NCBI GenBank assembly: GCA_035551475.1
Contig: DASZMX010000048.1
Span: 1 to 37,398 of the forward strand
Reading direction: 5' to 3'
From: DASZMX01 sp035551475
Lineage (GTDB): Bacteria > Verrucomicrobiota > Verrucomicrobiia > Limisphaerales > Palsa-1400
Length of the DNA stretch: 37,398 bases
The position numbers and the translations under genes are program-made. The notes beneath the pieces are model-generated. The model was not told where the DNA came from. It ran no database searches and saw nothing but the letters and a program-made list of their open reading frames with translations. Positions 24,578 through 34,291 of the stretch are shown here, piece after piece. Position 1 is the first letter of the stretch. Each line of letters opens with the position of its first letter.

Positions 24578-25797
24578 AACTCAGGAGTTTTTTGGCGCAC
24601 TGCCATCAGCCAGGCCCCGCCCAAAATCGCCAGGGCTGCGGCCGTTCCGAGAACCATCGCATGCAGCAGTTTATCAGGATTGGTGCCCGCGCCCAGCAGG
24701 AACAGCCAGTAGGCGACGCCCAATCCGCCGTAGGTCAGGGCGATTTTATACCAGCGGCTGGCCAGGCTCCAGGTGCCAATGGCCTGGATCAATCCCGCCA
24801 GCGCCAAGGCCAGCGCATAGCGTGGAACCATGGCCGAGGATTCAATGGAATATTTCCCCAAAAGTTTCAGCAGCGGATCCCGCAGCACGAACAAAAACGC
24901 CGCCCCGGAGGCGAGGCCCACGGCATACAGACCCAGCAAGATTTTCTGATCCTTGGCGGATTGGTCATTCTTGCGCCCTGAACGCGAGGTGAAAAAGACA
25001 TTCAAGAGCGGCCCCACGGTCGCCGGGATGGCGCGCGCGAAGACGCCCGCGGCGGAATACTCGTTGAGTTTCGTGCCCGAGAAATAAAGCTGGGAAATTA
25101 AACCATCGCCCGACAAAAAGAAAAAAGTCCCCACGACAAACCCACCCGCCACGATCAGGAATTCAAAAAACTCCCGGTTCCAAGGCGAGGTCTTGGCGGC
25201 GTCCCGCCGAAAAATGTCCTTCCACCAGTACAGCAGCGCCAAATTGGCGAGCAGGGAAAAGGTGGTTGCCGAAACCGCGACGCTGGCCTTGGGGTAGGCG
25301 CCGGTCGCCAGCCAGCCAAAAAGCAGCCGCATCAGCACCGCGACAAAATTGATGAGCGCCAGCCGTTTGAACCAGGACATGCCCTGGCACAAAGCGATGG
25401 CAAAGGCCGACCACAATCCCACCAGGACGCACAAAATGGCGGCGAACATCTCAGCGCCTGTGTAGCCAAAAAACCGGCCGAACGGGTTGGCCAGCGTCAC
25501 TGCCAGGACCGATCCGGCAATGGTGACCTTGAACAAAAAACTCTGGCAGCCCGCGAGCAGCCCCTGCAAACGCGCGTCGTCGTTATGGCTGCGGAAATGC
25601 GCCACGTAATGAATCACCGCCGTGCTGGCCATTTGCATGGGCAAGCCGAAGAAGAGAATGGAGCTGAGCAGGGTCGTGGCGCGACCGAACTCCGGGCCTT
25701 GCATGCGATGGCCGATGATGGTCTGAAAAGCCAGGTTGCCCAGCCCGCCCGCAAAGGCGATGATGGACCAAAATATGCCGCTGCGCCAAAGACTCAT
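24574..25797 (-). CDS. polysaccharide/lipid-linked glycan flippase-like membrane protein
   Basis: The start ATG at 25797 (MSLWRSGIFWSIIAFAGGLGNL) gives 407 residues with 10-12 hydrophobic segments. The pattern is that of Wzx-type flippases of the MOP superfamily: an N-terminal helix pair, a mid-protein SGDGLISQLYFSGTKLNEYSAAGVFARAIP segment, and the AAFLFVLRDPLLKLLGKYS segment. The longer frame to 26028 only overlaps the YfhO-like gene. The ATG shares a base with that gene's TGA (TGATG), and its own stop overlaps the glycosyltransferase start, so translation of the three genes is coupled. Confidence 0.83.
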   Translation of the reverse strand: MSLWRSGIFWSIIAFAGGLGNLAFQTIIGHRMQGPEFGRATTLLSSILFFGLPMQMASTAVIHYVAHFRSHNDDARLQGLLAGCQSFLFKVTIAGSVLAVTLANPFGRFFGYTGAEMFAAILCVLVGLWSAFAIALCQGMSWFKRLALINFVAVLMRLLFGWLATGAYPKASVAVSATTFSLLANLALLYWWKDIFRRDAAKTSPWNREFFEFLIVAGGFVVGTFFFLSGDGLISQLYFSGTKLNEYSAAGVFARAIPATVGPLLNVFFTSRSGRKNDQSAKDQKILLGLYAVGLASGAAFLFVLRDPLLKLLGKYSIESSAMVPRYALALALAGLIQAIGTWSLASRWYKIALTYGGLGVAYWLFLLGAGTNPDKLLHAMVLGTAAALAILGGAWLMAVRQKTPEL

Positions 25798-28616
25798 CAG
25801 GCGCGATCCGGTTGGGGCGGGGTGACCGGCGTCTTCCGGTTCGTGTAAAACACATAGCCGCTGACCGCCAAACCAGTGAGCAGCGCCACAATCGTCACAT
25901 ACAAATACCGGAGATACGCCGCATAATGGAATTCGATCGTATGCTGGCCGGGCGTCACGAAGACGCCGCGCATGATGTAATTGCAGCGCAAAATCGCTTC
26001 CGGCTTGCCGTCCACCGTCACCGTCCATTTTCCCACCCGATCGTCTGGCAGCAGGTAACGGTCGTTGAACAGCAGCACGGCTGGCGTTTTGGCTGCGGCC
26101 TGCATTTTGATGTCGGTGGAACGGTAATCGGTGATGCTGACCGTGCCGGGATCCGCGGTGGTGGGCGCCGGAGCGGTGGCAGGCACGGGTGTATCCTGGG
26201 AAACCACCACCGCGCGGTCCACCGGGAACTGCGGCGAGGCTACGGTGTCAAGGGCGCGATCATTGTCCAGCGTCACCCAATTGGCGTAGAGCTTCACTCG
26301 TGGCAATGCGTTATCATATTGCACGAGCGCAAAAGTATTGGTGGAAACGGTGGGCCGGTCGGTGGGTTGATCCACGGGCCAGAGCATCAAGTCGCCGGCG
26401 TCCTCGCACTGGGTCGCCGTCGGCTTGAGCACCATGTGGTATTGGCCAATCGCGTGAAATGAGTGAGCGACCGGATCCCCAATTTCATTCAAGGTGGGAA
26501 CCAGCGCGGCGTCGCACAACATATAACGAGTGTTAGTGAGCTGCCAGAGACGCGCGCCGCCCGCGAGGTTGCCGCCGCCAGCGCCGAAACGTCCCAGATA
26601 GCGCGCGTCCATTTCCGGCAGGCGCGGCGCCTGGTCGATTTCCAGGTTTTGAATATTGTTATAAGGGAAATCGTTCTCCATCCACCAATGACACACGCCG
26701 CCCAGGTTTGCGTCGCTGGAAAGATCATAGCCGCCCGTGGGCGAAGTGCGTCCCGCAAACCGATGATCGTACGGTTTGTCCTTCAACAGATCAACGAGCA
26801 GGTTTTTGCTGTACTTTTGCCCGACATCGAAATACCTGATCCAAGGCAGGTCCGCGCGGCCCAAGTCAACAATGAGAATAGCCGCCAGGAAGCCCCACCC
26901 AACGAGCGTGCCGCCGCGCGACCACGCTCCAGTCCACAGCAGAATGGCCGCCAGCACGGACACCGCCAAAAAGCACCAACCCGCCAACGCCGCCGTGATG
27001 GAGAACTTGGCCACCTGTGGCGCCAGGTCGGCGTTGATTCCATTGTTCTGAAGATACGTCACGAGTTTTAATTCCGAGCCTTTGTAAGAAATGAACGCCC
27101 AACCCGCCAGCGCCACCAACGCGATCGTGCCAAAGAACCAGCCTTTTTCGAAGGCATCCGCGTTTTTCCACCATTGGCTCCAGCGTTGCGAAAAGTTGCG
27201 CGCCTGGCCGACCACGCCCGCCGTGTAACGCCGATGCAACGCCTCCAGCCCGTATCCCGCCAGAATGATAAGCAGAATATCAAACGGATGCATGAACTTC
27301 ATCGGGTTGCGGATATTCGAGAATCCCGGCATGCGATACCAAATGGCGCCATAAAGAAACGAATGACGCCCCCAGGCGCTGAGGAGAGAAACCGCCGCCG
27401 CTGCGCCGAAGAACCACACCATTTTACGCTCCAACACCGAAAGCAGTGACTTTTCGCCACGAAACGAATTTGCCAAACCGAGCAAGGCCAGCAACCCCAC
27501 CGCCACGCCGGCGTATTCGCCGGAACCGGTGTGCCGCAATTGCACCCCGCCGCGATTCTTAAGCAGGGAGAGGACATAATCCCTTTGCGCCATGTCGTCG
27601 GATTCCATGATGGTCTCCACCTGCGGCCCAAACTTGCGCCCCGCCGCCCCGCGCACTTTAGGGTCAGAGCTTTCCAGCTGATCAATGATGGGACTCTCCC
27701 CCTGCAAGCCCCAATACGCGCTCGATTTGTCCTGGTCCGTTATATACTCCTGCATCCGATAACCGAATAAACCGGAAACGAATACACCTAGTGTTTCAAT
27801 CGGCGGCGTGCTCCATTGGGTGTTGAATTGCCATTTTTCCTCGGATGAGCCTTTAGGTCCCGCCACTCCCACGATTTGGGTGCCGTACAAACCCCAAATG
27901 GTGCTGGCGGCAAATAGCACGGAAAACAAAATCATCATGGCTTCCGCTGTGATAATCTTCGCCACGGCCTTTCCCTTATTCCCTTCGCTCACCCAAAAAT
28001 AAAATATCGCGAAGACACCCACAAAAATGCTGAGAATTGCTCCGACATCGAAACCTTCCATCACGCACATGCCGACCGCCAAACCCGCCAACACCCCTCG
28101 AGCCCAGACCTGCTTAATATGCGGCGAAATAATCGAGGCCATGGCGAGGGCCATCGTCGCTCCTGCCAAACACCATGTGCCCAGTCCCCAACAAGCAACC
28201 GAGAAAAAATGCATGTTCAACCCTGCCGCCAGCCCGCCCAGCACGCATACAGGGGCGCCGAATTTCAATTGGCGAAAGAGCAGCCAAAAACTTAGGCCCA
28301 GCGTCAGCATCGAGACGGGAGTAAAAATCTTCAAGAAAACTTCCGGTGAAACGGCCCAATTCAGGAGAGTGTCCAGGTTAGGCGAAGCCCCGGGCCATTC
28401 GCCGCCAAGATAGTTCTCACAACTCCAATGCCCAAAGAAAACGCCGGGCAGACGCGCGGAATCGCATTTCAGGAAGCCGAGTGGCCCGTCATTCGACCAA
28501 AATATATAATTATGCTTGAACCCGTCGTGGCAGAGCACGGCCAGGGCTCCGCCCAAAAGCAGCAGCAGGATGAGGAAGCGCCCGCTGGTTTGTTTCGTTG
28601 GCTGGCTTTCAGTCAT
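25797..28616 (-). CDS. YfhO-like large polytopic membrane protein
   Basis: The protein has 938 residues from ATG 28616 (MTESQPTKQ). An in-frame GTG at 28658 would add 14. It has about 12 membrane segments, first in a block (about 15-400), then another before residue 570, and one at the extreme C-terminus (YLYVTIVALLTGLAVSGYVFY). A large extracytoplasmic domain of about 300 residues lies between. YfhO of Bacillus and Listeria and related GT-C-like proteins glycosylate lipoteichoic acid or other surface molecules. The GFSNIRNPMKFMHPFDIL segment and the SWRY-free C-terminal beta domain (GKWTVTVDGKPEAILRCNYIMRGVFV) fit that family. It is first in a coupled operon with a flippase and a glycosyltransferase. 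Confidence 0.83.
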   Translation of the reverse strand: MTESQPTKQTSGRFLILLLLLGGALAVLCHDGFKHNYIFWSNDGPLGFLKCDSARLPGVFFGHWSCENYLGGEWPGASPNLDTLLNWAVSPEVFLKIFTPVSMLTLGLSFWLLFRQLKFGAPVCVLGGLAAGLNMHFFSVACWGLGTWCLAGATMALAMASIISPHIKQVWARGVLAGLAVGMCVMEGFDVGAILSIFVGVFAIFYFWVSEGNKGKAVAKIITAEAMMILFSVLFAASTIWGLYGTQIVGVAGPKGSSEEKWQFNTQWSTPPIETLGVFVSGLFGYRMQEYITDQDKSSAYWGLQGESPIIDQLESSDPKVRGAAGRKFGPQVETIMESDDMAQRDYVLSLLKNRGGVQLRHTGSGEYAGVAVGLLALLGLANSFRGEKSLLSVLERKMVWFFGAAAAVSLLSAWGRHSFLYGAIWYRMPGFSNIRNPMKFMHPFDILLIILAGYGLEALHRRYTAGVVGQARNFSQRWSQWWKNADAFEKGWFFGTIALVALAGWAFISYKGSELKLVTYLQNNGINADLAPQVAKFSITAALAGWCFLAVSVLAAILLWTGAWSRGGTLVGWGFLAAILIVDLGRADLPWIRYFDVGQKYSKNLLVDLLKDKPYDHRFAGRTSPTGGYDLSSDANLGGVCHWWMENDFPYNNIQNLEIDQAPRLPEMDARYLGRFGAGGGNLAGGARLWQLTNTRYMLCDAALVPTLNEIGDPVAHSFHAIGQYHMVLKPTATQCEDAGDLMLWPVDQPTDRPTVSTNTFALVQYDNALPRVKLYANWVTLDNDRALDTVASPQFPVDRAVVVSQDTPVPATAPAPTTADPGTVSITDYRSTDIKMQAAAKTPAVLLFNDRYLLPDDRVGKWTVTVDGKPEAILRCNYIMRGVFVTPGQHTIEFHYAAYLRYLYVTIVALLTGLAVSGYVFYTNRKTPVTPPQPDRA

Positions 28617-28769
28617 AATGGATTTACGCGCCGATAGGATACGTGGAAATGCCTTCACGCCAACTCAATTTTCGGCTTTCGCTCGCCATCTGCCCCCGAG
28701 CATTGACCCTCATCATTTTCCAGCGCATTCTTTCTTCACTTCGGCGGCGCGTCCGCGCATTCTGATCCC

Positions 28770-30161
28770 ATGAGTGATGCATTTCGCACGGAGAGCGATT
28801 CCATGGGTCCCATGCAAGTTCCCGCCACCGCCTATTACGGCGCGCAAACGGCCCGGGCGGTCGAGAATTTCCCCATTAGCGGCCTGCGTTTTCCGCGTTC
28901 CCTGATCCGCGCTTTGTGTCTGATCAAAAAACACGCCGCCTTGACCAACCAGGACTTGGGCGGCCTGAAACCTGATTTGGCCAAAGCGATCACCCAAGCC
29001 GCGCAGGAAGCGGCCGAGGGAAAATGGGACAGCGAATTTGTGCTTGACATATTCCAGACTGGCTCCGGCACATCCACCAACATGAATGCCAATGAGGTCA
29101 TCGCCAATCGCGCCATCGAACTGCTCGGCGGCAAACGCGGCGAAAAACTCGTTCATCCCAACGACCACGTCAACCGTGGCCAGTCCAGCAACGACGCCAT
29201 CCCCACCGCCATTCACTTCGCCGCCCTCGAAGGCATCGAACGCAAGCTCATACCCGCTCTCACTGAACTGCAAGCCTCCCTCGAAAAGAAAGCCGCGGAA
29301 TTTCACGACGTCCTTAAAATCGGCCGCACCCATTTGCAGGACGCGACACCTATCCGCCTTGGCCAGGAATTTGGCGGATACGCCAGCCAGGTGAAGCACG
29401 GCATCGACCGCTTGCGCAGCGTGGAAACGCGTTTGGGCGAACTCGCGCTGGGCGGCACGGCAGTGGGCACCGGCATCAATACCCACCCGGAGTTTGCACG
29501 CCGCACCATCGAACGTCTGGCCAAGGAAACCGGACTGCCGCTGCGTGAAGCTTCCAATCATTTTGAAGCCCAGGGCGGGCGCGATGCGTTGGTCGAGACC
29601 GCCGCCATTCTCAAGACGGTTGCGGTCAGTCTCATTAAAATTGCCAACGACATCCGATTCCTAGGTTCGGGGCCGCGTCTGGGTCTGGGCGAATTGCGGC
29701 TCCCTTCCACCCAGCCCGGCTCCTCGATCATGCCGGGCAAAGTCAACCCGGTCATGTGCGAGATGCTCCTGCAAGTCTGCGCCCAGGTCATCGGCGCCGA
29801 TGCGGCCGTCACTTTTAGCGGCAGCTTTGGCAATTTCGAGTTGAATGTCATGATGCCCGTGATGGCGCACAATCTTTTGCAAGCCATTGAATTGATGAGC
29901 AAAGGCTGCGAAGTCTTTGCGCGCCGCTGCGTCAATGGCCTCGAAGCGGATCGCGAGAAATGCAAAGCGAATCTCGAATTGAGCTTGTCCAATTGCACGA
30001 TTCTGGCCCCGGTCATCGGTTACGACAAAGCCGCCAAAATCGCCAAGGTGGCCTTTGAAACCAATCGCACCGTCCGCCAAGTGGCTCTCGAAACGTCCGG
30101 GCTCGACAAGTCCAGGCTCGACGAATTGCTCGACCCAGCCAAACAAACCGAGCCGGGCTGA
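28770..30161 (+). CDS. fumC: fumarate hydratase, class II
   Basis: FumC interconverts fumarate and L-malate in the citric acid cycle. The 463 residues match the family. Signatures are RTESDSMGPMQVP at the N-terminus, TGSGTSTNMNANEV, HPNDHVNRGQSSND, KIGRTHLQDATP, GGTAVGTGINTH and the superfamily loop GSSIMPGKVNPV with the catalytic serine. The class II enzyme needs no iron-sulfur cluster. ATG 28770 is the expected start. It is divergent from the YfhO-like gene with a 153-bp gap. Confidence 0.98.
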   Translation: MSDAFRTESDSMGPMQVPATAYYGAQTARAVENFPISGLRFPRSLIRALCLIKKHAALTNQDLGGLKPDLAKAITQAAQEAAEGKWDSEFVLDIFQTGSGTSTNMNANEVIANRAIELLGGKRGEKLVHPNDHVNRGQSSNDAIPTAIHFAALEGIERKLIPALTELQASLEKKAAEFHDVLKIGRTHLQDATPIRLGQEFGGYASQVKHGIDRLRSVETRLGELALGGTAVGTGINTHPEFARRTIERLAKETGLPLREASNHFEAQGGRDALVETAAILKTVAVSLIKIANDIRFLGSGPRLGLGELRLPSTQPGSSIMPGKVNPVMCEMLLQVCAQVIGADAAVTFSGSFGNFELNVMMPVMAHNLLQAIELMSKGCEVFARRCVNGLEADREKCKANLELSLSNCTILAPVIGYDKAAKIAKVAFETNRTVRQVALETSGLDKSRLDELLDPAKQTEPG

Positions 30162-30467
30162 GCCCAGGACGGGAAATTTTTAACAGGAGATAACAGCGGA
30201 AGCAGAGAGGCTATCCAATCTGAAAATCCTACCCCTGCTTCATCCAGTTTAAAATCAGGGGAGAAATACCTGAACGCCGTCGAAGGTCGTCAATGCTGCG
30301 GTCGTCCGAACAAGCCGAGCTAGGGAGGAAAAATCTTTACAAGGAGGAAGCAGAGAAATCTTCATTTCCTGTCACGTCTCATTCCTCCAGCTAGAGAACG
30401 CGCCCCCCAGTTTCCCGAGCTTTTATATCGCCAATGGCGCCTCAATCCCGGTAATACCGTTGCATCG
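30162..30467. repeat. 306-bp spacer with degenerate purine-rich repeats
   Basis: No gene is seen here. Two related purine-rich stretches stand out: TTTTTAACAGGAGATAACAG...GGAAGCAGAG (30177-30207) and TCTTTACAAGGAGGAAGCAGAG (30334-30355). Between them is an inverted pair CCCCTG (30232-30237) / CAGGGG (30256-30261) around an AT-rich loop. The pattern looks like a decayed dispersed intergenic repeat, which one window cannot prove. The region should also hold the promoter of the two-component pair. Confidence 0.4.
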
Positions 30468-33400
30468 GTGAAAACGCCCTTCTCCCAGCGCCCGGCGATG
30501 CTTTTCCTGTGGCTCGCGTTTTTTTTCGCCGCGGCCACGGGCGGGGCGGCGCCGATGGGGCCGTTTTACGTGGATGCATGGAAAACGGGACCCGGCCTTC
30601 TGCCGCAAAGCTCCGTGATCGCCATGACCCAAACGCACGACGGCTATTTGTGGTTGGGCACCGTGAATGGGTTGGTGCGTTTTGATGGATCGCATTTCGC
30701 CGTGTTCGACGAAAGCGCCACCCCGCGGCTCGGCAGCAGCGCGATTGTGCGCCTGTTTGAAGATCGGGAGCACAATCTTTGGATTGGCACCGACAACGCC
30801 GGCGTATTGCTCGTCAAAAATGGCAAGGTCAACAGCCTGAATATCGGACGGCGCCTGGCGGCGATTTGCCAGGATTCCATGGGCGCGATCTGGATGCTCA
30901 CGGAAAGCGAATTGGGGCGTTATTGGCAAGGCGAGGTCAATGTCTGGAACCTCAACGCGCCCGGACGCTGCATGGCGGCCGAAGCCAATGGCCGCGTCTG
31001 GGTGGGCACCGACCGTGGCATTTCTGGCATCGACCCGGCGGCCGTTAAAGGCCATGAGTTGGGCAGCATGGTGACGCGCCCGGCGCAGGGAAATTATTTT
31101 CTGGCGAGCAAAGACGGCGGGATTTGGGAACTCAGCGTGGATTTGCAGGATGGCCGCACCCACATCCAAAAGTGGCGCAGCGACCATGTGGAAAAGGATC
31201 TCGGCTCCTACCCTTGGAGCGCGCCGACCGAATTCATCAAGGCCGCCTGCGAGGACCTTTCCGGCAATCTCATCGTCGGGCTGCGCGACCAGGGAATTTT
31301 TTGGTTTGACAGCAACGGGCAATTCACCCATCTCGGCGACACCAATGGCCTTTCCATCAACTCCGTGCTCTCGCTGCAAATGGATCCGGATGGCAATTTG
31401 TGGGCCGGCCTCGACGGCACCAGCCGCGATGGCGGCCCGCTGAATTGCGTGCGGCGGCCGGCGCTGCATTCGATTCCCGAATCCGCCGGGCAGGTGATCG
31501 AATCGGCGGCGGTGGACGCCGCGGGCGCGTTGTGGTTCAGCTCGCATTCGTTGAATTTGAGCGTGGCGCGGGTGAGCGCGGGGGGCCTGAGCAATTATTT
31601 TTCGAGCTTCGGCCGGGATTCCGTGGGGAACACCAGCGCCCTTTTAATTGACAGCCATCAGGCCGTGTGGGCGGGCACGTTTGGGCGCGGCTTGCTGCGG
31701 TTGGAAGGCAATTTGTTCCGCCCGGCGCCCGGCTCGGACCAGATCAATCTCAACCCCTGGATTTATGCCCTGCACGAAGACCGGCGCGGCACGCTCTGGG
31801 TGGGAACGCAAAACGGCCTCGCGTCGTGGGACGGCAAAATCTGGAGGAATTACACCACCGCCGACGGCCTGACCGCCAATGTCATTCGCGCCATCGCCGA
31901 TGATCGCCAGGGCAACATCTGGATTGGCGCCGAGCGCGGCGGGTTGAACCGGCTCAAGGACGGCCATTTCACCGCGTTCCAGCGCACCAACGGTTTTCCC
32001 ACCGACAACGTTTCCTCCTTGTGGGTCGATGACGAGGATGTCCTCTGGGTGGGCGCCGCCGGCAACGGCCTTATCCGAATGCAGGATGGAAAATGGACGC
32101 ATTACACGCGGCGCGATGGTTTGATCACCGACATCGTCGATTATATTATTGACGACAAGCAGGGCTTTCTTTGGATGGGCACCGATTGGGGCCTGATGCG
32201 CATTCCCAAAAAAGCCTTCGAGAACAACGCCGCCGAAACCATCAATTCCATCCCCTGCCGCCTTTTCGATCAGCGCGACGGCCTGCCGAACATCGATTGC
32301 ACCGTGCGCTCGCAACCCGCCCCATTTCGCGCCCCGAACGGCACGCTTTTTCTGCCCACCATCGGCGGCATTGTGTCAGTCGATCCTTCCACCCTGCGCG
32401 TCCGCACCAACGCGCCGCCGGTCGTCATCCAATCGGTTTCCATCAACACCATCAACCAGAACACCAATGATCTGCCGACCGTTCCCCTCGCCGCCGTAAC
32501 CGTGCCCGTGGGCAAAGAACAATTGGAAATCGAATATGCCAGCCTGCAAATCGGCGCAGCGGATCGGGCGCAATTTCGTTACATCCTGGAAAATCACGAC
32601 AGCCAATGGACGGAGGCGCACGCCAGCCGGATCGTGCGCTACAGCGGCCTGCCGCCGGGGCATTATCGTTTCCGCGTCATTGCTTCCAGCGAGGACGGTT
32701 TTTGGGATGCGACCCAGCCCGGCGCCGCGCTCGAAATCGAGGTGTTGCCGCCGTTCTGGCAGACGTTGTGGTTCCGCATCGTGGCGGTCGCGTGCCTGAT
32801 TGGCCTGGTGGGCGGAATTGTGTTCTACGTCTCCACCCAGCGCCTGCAACGCCAGGTCGCCAACCTCCGCCAGCAACAAGCCTTGGAAAACGAGCGCGCC
32901 CGCATCGCGCGCGACATCCACGACCAGGTCGGCGCCAGCCTCACGCAAATTTCGCTTCTCGGCGAAATGGTGGAATCCGACAAGGACGAACCCGCCGAAG
33001 TCGAGGCCCACGGCCGCCAATTGACCCAGACCGCCCGCGAAACCGCCCATGCCCTCGACGAAATCGTCTGGACCGTCAATCCCCGCAACGACACGCTGGA
33101 GGGCCTTGTCAATTACATCTGTAAACATGCCCAGGATTATCTTGGCGTGGCCGGGGTGCGTTATCGCCTCGACATCCCCACCAGCCTGCCGCCCGCGCTC
33201 ATCGCACCGGAGGCGCGCCACAATGTTTTTCTGGCCGCCAAGGAAGCCATCACCAATGTCGTGCGTCACGCCCGCGCCACCGAGGCGTCCGTTCGCCTGA
33301 CGCTGGAGCCCGCGCGCTTCATCCTGGAAATCGAGGACAACGGACGCGGCCTGGCCGACCTCGATCCGAAGACCACCAGAAATGGATTGCGCAACATGCG

Positions 33401-33497
33401 CAAGCGCATGGAGGATATTGGCGGGGCGTTTGACCTTGTGCCCGGGCCGTCCGGACACGGCGCCTTGGTGCGTTTGACCGTTCCGCTCCATTATTGA
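30468..33497 (+). CDS. hybrid-propeller sensor histidine kinase (Reg_prop, Y_Y_Y, HisKA_3, HATPase_c)
   Basis: The order is: signal peptide (1-28, ends ATGGAAP), two seven-bladed-propeller-like arrays of Reg_prop repeats (about 45-650; repeated forms such as DGYLWLGTVNGLVRFDG, RGTLWVGTQNGLASWDG, EDVLWVGAAGNGLIRM), a Y_Y_Y beta domain (about 690-760; FRYILENHDSQW, YSGLPPGHYRFRV), one membrane span (about 765-790), a HisKA_3 dimerisation domain with phospho-acceptor H818 in RDIHDQVGASL, and the ATPase domain (NVFLAAKEAITNVVRHA, DNGRGLADL). It senses something in the periplasm, often a saccharide in Bacteroidota relatives. The ligand is unknown. The start is GTG 30468. The partner regulator follows immediately. 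Confidence 0.96.
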   Translation: MKTPFSQRPAMLFLWLAFFFAAATGGAAPMGPFYVDAWKTGPGLLPQSSVIAMTQTHDGYLWLGTVNGLVRFDGSHFAVFDESATPRLGSSAIVRLFEDREHNLWIGTDNAGVLLVKNGKVNSLNIGRRLAAICQDSMGAIWMLTESELGRYWQGEVNVWNLNAPGRCMAAEANGRVWVGTDRGISGIDPAAVKGHELGSMVTRPAQGNYFLASKDGGIWELSVDLQDGRTHIQKWRSDHVEKDLGSYPWSAPTEFIKAACEDLSGNLIVGLRDQGIFWFDSNGQFTHLGDTNGLSINSVLSLQMDPDGNLWAGLDGTSRDGGPLNCVRRPALHSIPESAGQVIESAAVDAAGALWFSSHSLNLSVARVSAGGLSNYFSSFGRDSVGNTSALLIDSHQAVWAGTFGRGLLRLEGNLFRPAPGSDQINLNPWIYALHEDRRGTLWVGTQNGLASWDGKIWRNYTTADGLTANVIRAIADDRQGNIWIGAERGGLNRLKDGHFTAFQRTNGFPTDNVSSLWVDDEDVLWVGAAGNGLIRMQDGKWTHYTRRDGLITDIVDYIIDDKQGFLWMGTDWGLMRIPKKAFENNAAETINSIPCRLFDQRDGLPNIDCTVRSQPAPFRAPNGTLFLPTIGGIVSVDPSTLRVRTNAPPVVIQSVSINTINQNTNDLPTVPLAAVTVPVGKEQLEIEYASLQIGAADRAQFRYILENHDSQWTEAHASRIVRYSGLPPGHYRFRVIASSEDGFWDATQPGAALEIEVLPPFWQTLWFRIVAVACLIGLVGGIVFYVSTQRLQRQVANLRQQQALENERARIARDIHDQVGASLTQISLLGEMVESDKDEPAEVEAHGRQLTQTARETAHALDEIVWTVNPRNDTLEGLVNYICKHAQDYLGVAGVRYRLDIPTSLPPALIAPEARHNVFLAAKEAITNVVRHARATEASVRLTLEPARFILEIEDNGRGLADLDPKTTRNGLRNMRKRMEDIGGAFDLVPGPSGHGALVRLTVPLHY

Positions 33498-33499
33498 TT

Positions 33500-34132
33500 A
33501 TGCCGATCACCGTCGCCATCGTCGAAGACAACGAGCAACTGCGCGGCACCCTCGCGCGCATGCTCAACAAAGCCGAAGGTTTCCGCTGCATCAGCCAGCA
33601 CGCCAGCGCCGAGGCCGCCCTCGAAGCCTTGCCCAAGGAGAAGCCCGACGTCGTTCTCATGGACATCAATCTCGGCGGCATGAATGGCGTCGAATGCGTG
33701 CAGCGCCTCAAGCAAGCCGCCCCGGAAATCATGGCCGTCATGCTCACGGCCTATGAAGACACCGAAAATATCTTCGCCGCCCTCGCCGCCGGCGCCGCCG
33801 GCTACCTACTCAAGCGCGCCCCCCGCGTCGAAATCCTGGATGCCATCCGCGAAGTGCAGCGCGGCGGCTCACCTATGACTACTCACATCGCGCGCAAAGT
33901 AGTCCAATCCTTTCAAAAACCCGTCGCCGCCCCCAACGCCGAACCTACCCCCGAGCTATCCGCCCGCGAGCAGGAAGTCCTCGACCATCTTAGCCACGGT
34001 TTTCTCTACAAGGAGATCGCCGAGAAAATGGGCATCAGCTACGAAACCGTCCACACCTACATCCGCCGCATCTACGAAAAACTCCAAGTCCGCACCCGCA
34101 CCGAAGCCGTCGCCAAATTCCTCCGCAAATAG
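33500..34132 (+). CDS. NarL/LuxR-family response regulator
   Basis: The receiver domain has acidic residues E9 and D10, the phosphorylation site D55 in VLMDINLGG, then LTAYED and the conserved lysine in YLLKRAP. The C-terminal LuxR-type helix-turn-helix is LSAREQEVLDHLSHGFLYKEIAEKMGISYETVHTYIRRIYEKL. ATG 33500 gives 210 residues. A TTG at 33494 would overlap the kinase gene. With a 2-bp gap to the kinase it is the cognate partner, and its targets are not visible here. The last ten codons and trailer are repeated near 35.3 kb. Confidence 0.96.
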   Translation: MPITVAIVEDNEQLRGTLARMLNKAEGFRCISQHASAEAALEALPKEKPDVVLMDINLGGMNGVECVQRLKQAAPEIMAVMLTAYEDTENIFAALAAGAAGYLLKRAPRVEILDAIREVQRGGSPMTTHIARKVVQSFQKPVAAPNAEPTPELSAREQEVLDHLSHGFLYKEIAEKMGISYETVHTYIRRIYEKLQVRTRTEAVAKFLRK

Positions 34133-34160
34133 CCCCGCCGCCTTTCCACCAAGCATCGGA
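34101..34160 (+). repeat. direct repeat copy 1: 3' end of the response regulator gene
   Basis: This 60-bp stretch covers codons for EAVAKFLRK, the stop and 28 bp of trailer. It matches 35268-35326 with five substitutions and one single-base gap. Every substitution has C here and T in the distal copy. Confidence 0.85.
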
Positions 34161-34291
34161 TTTGCCTGGGCCGCCCGCTTCCGCCGCGTGGCCCGCAATT
34201 ATGAACGACTGGCCACCACCCTCGCGTATCACTGCCCGACCTTTTTCACTCTTACGCTCAATCCTCTCTTCCGCCAAGGTTGATAGAGCCT

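Noticed and set aside
25798..26028. N-terminal extension of the flippase frame
   Set aside because: It is antisense-free but lies inside the YfhO-like gene, and a normal membrane-protein start is at 25797.
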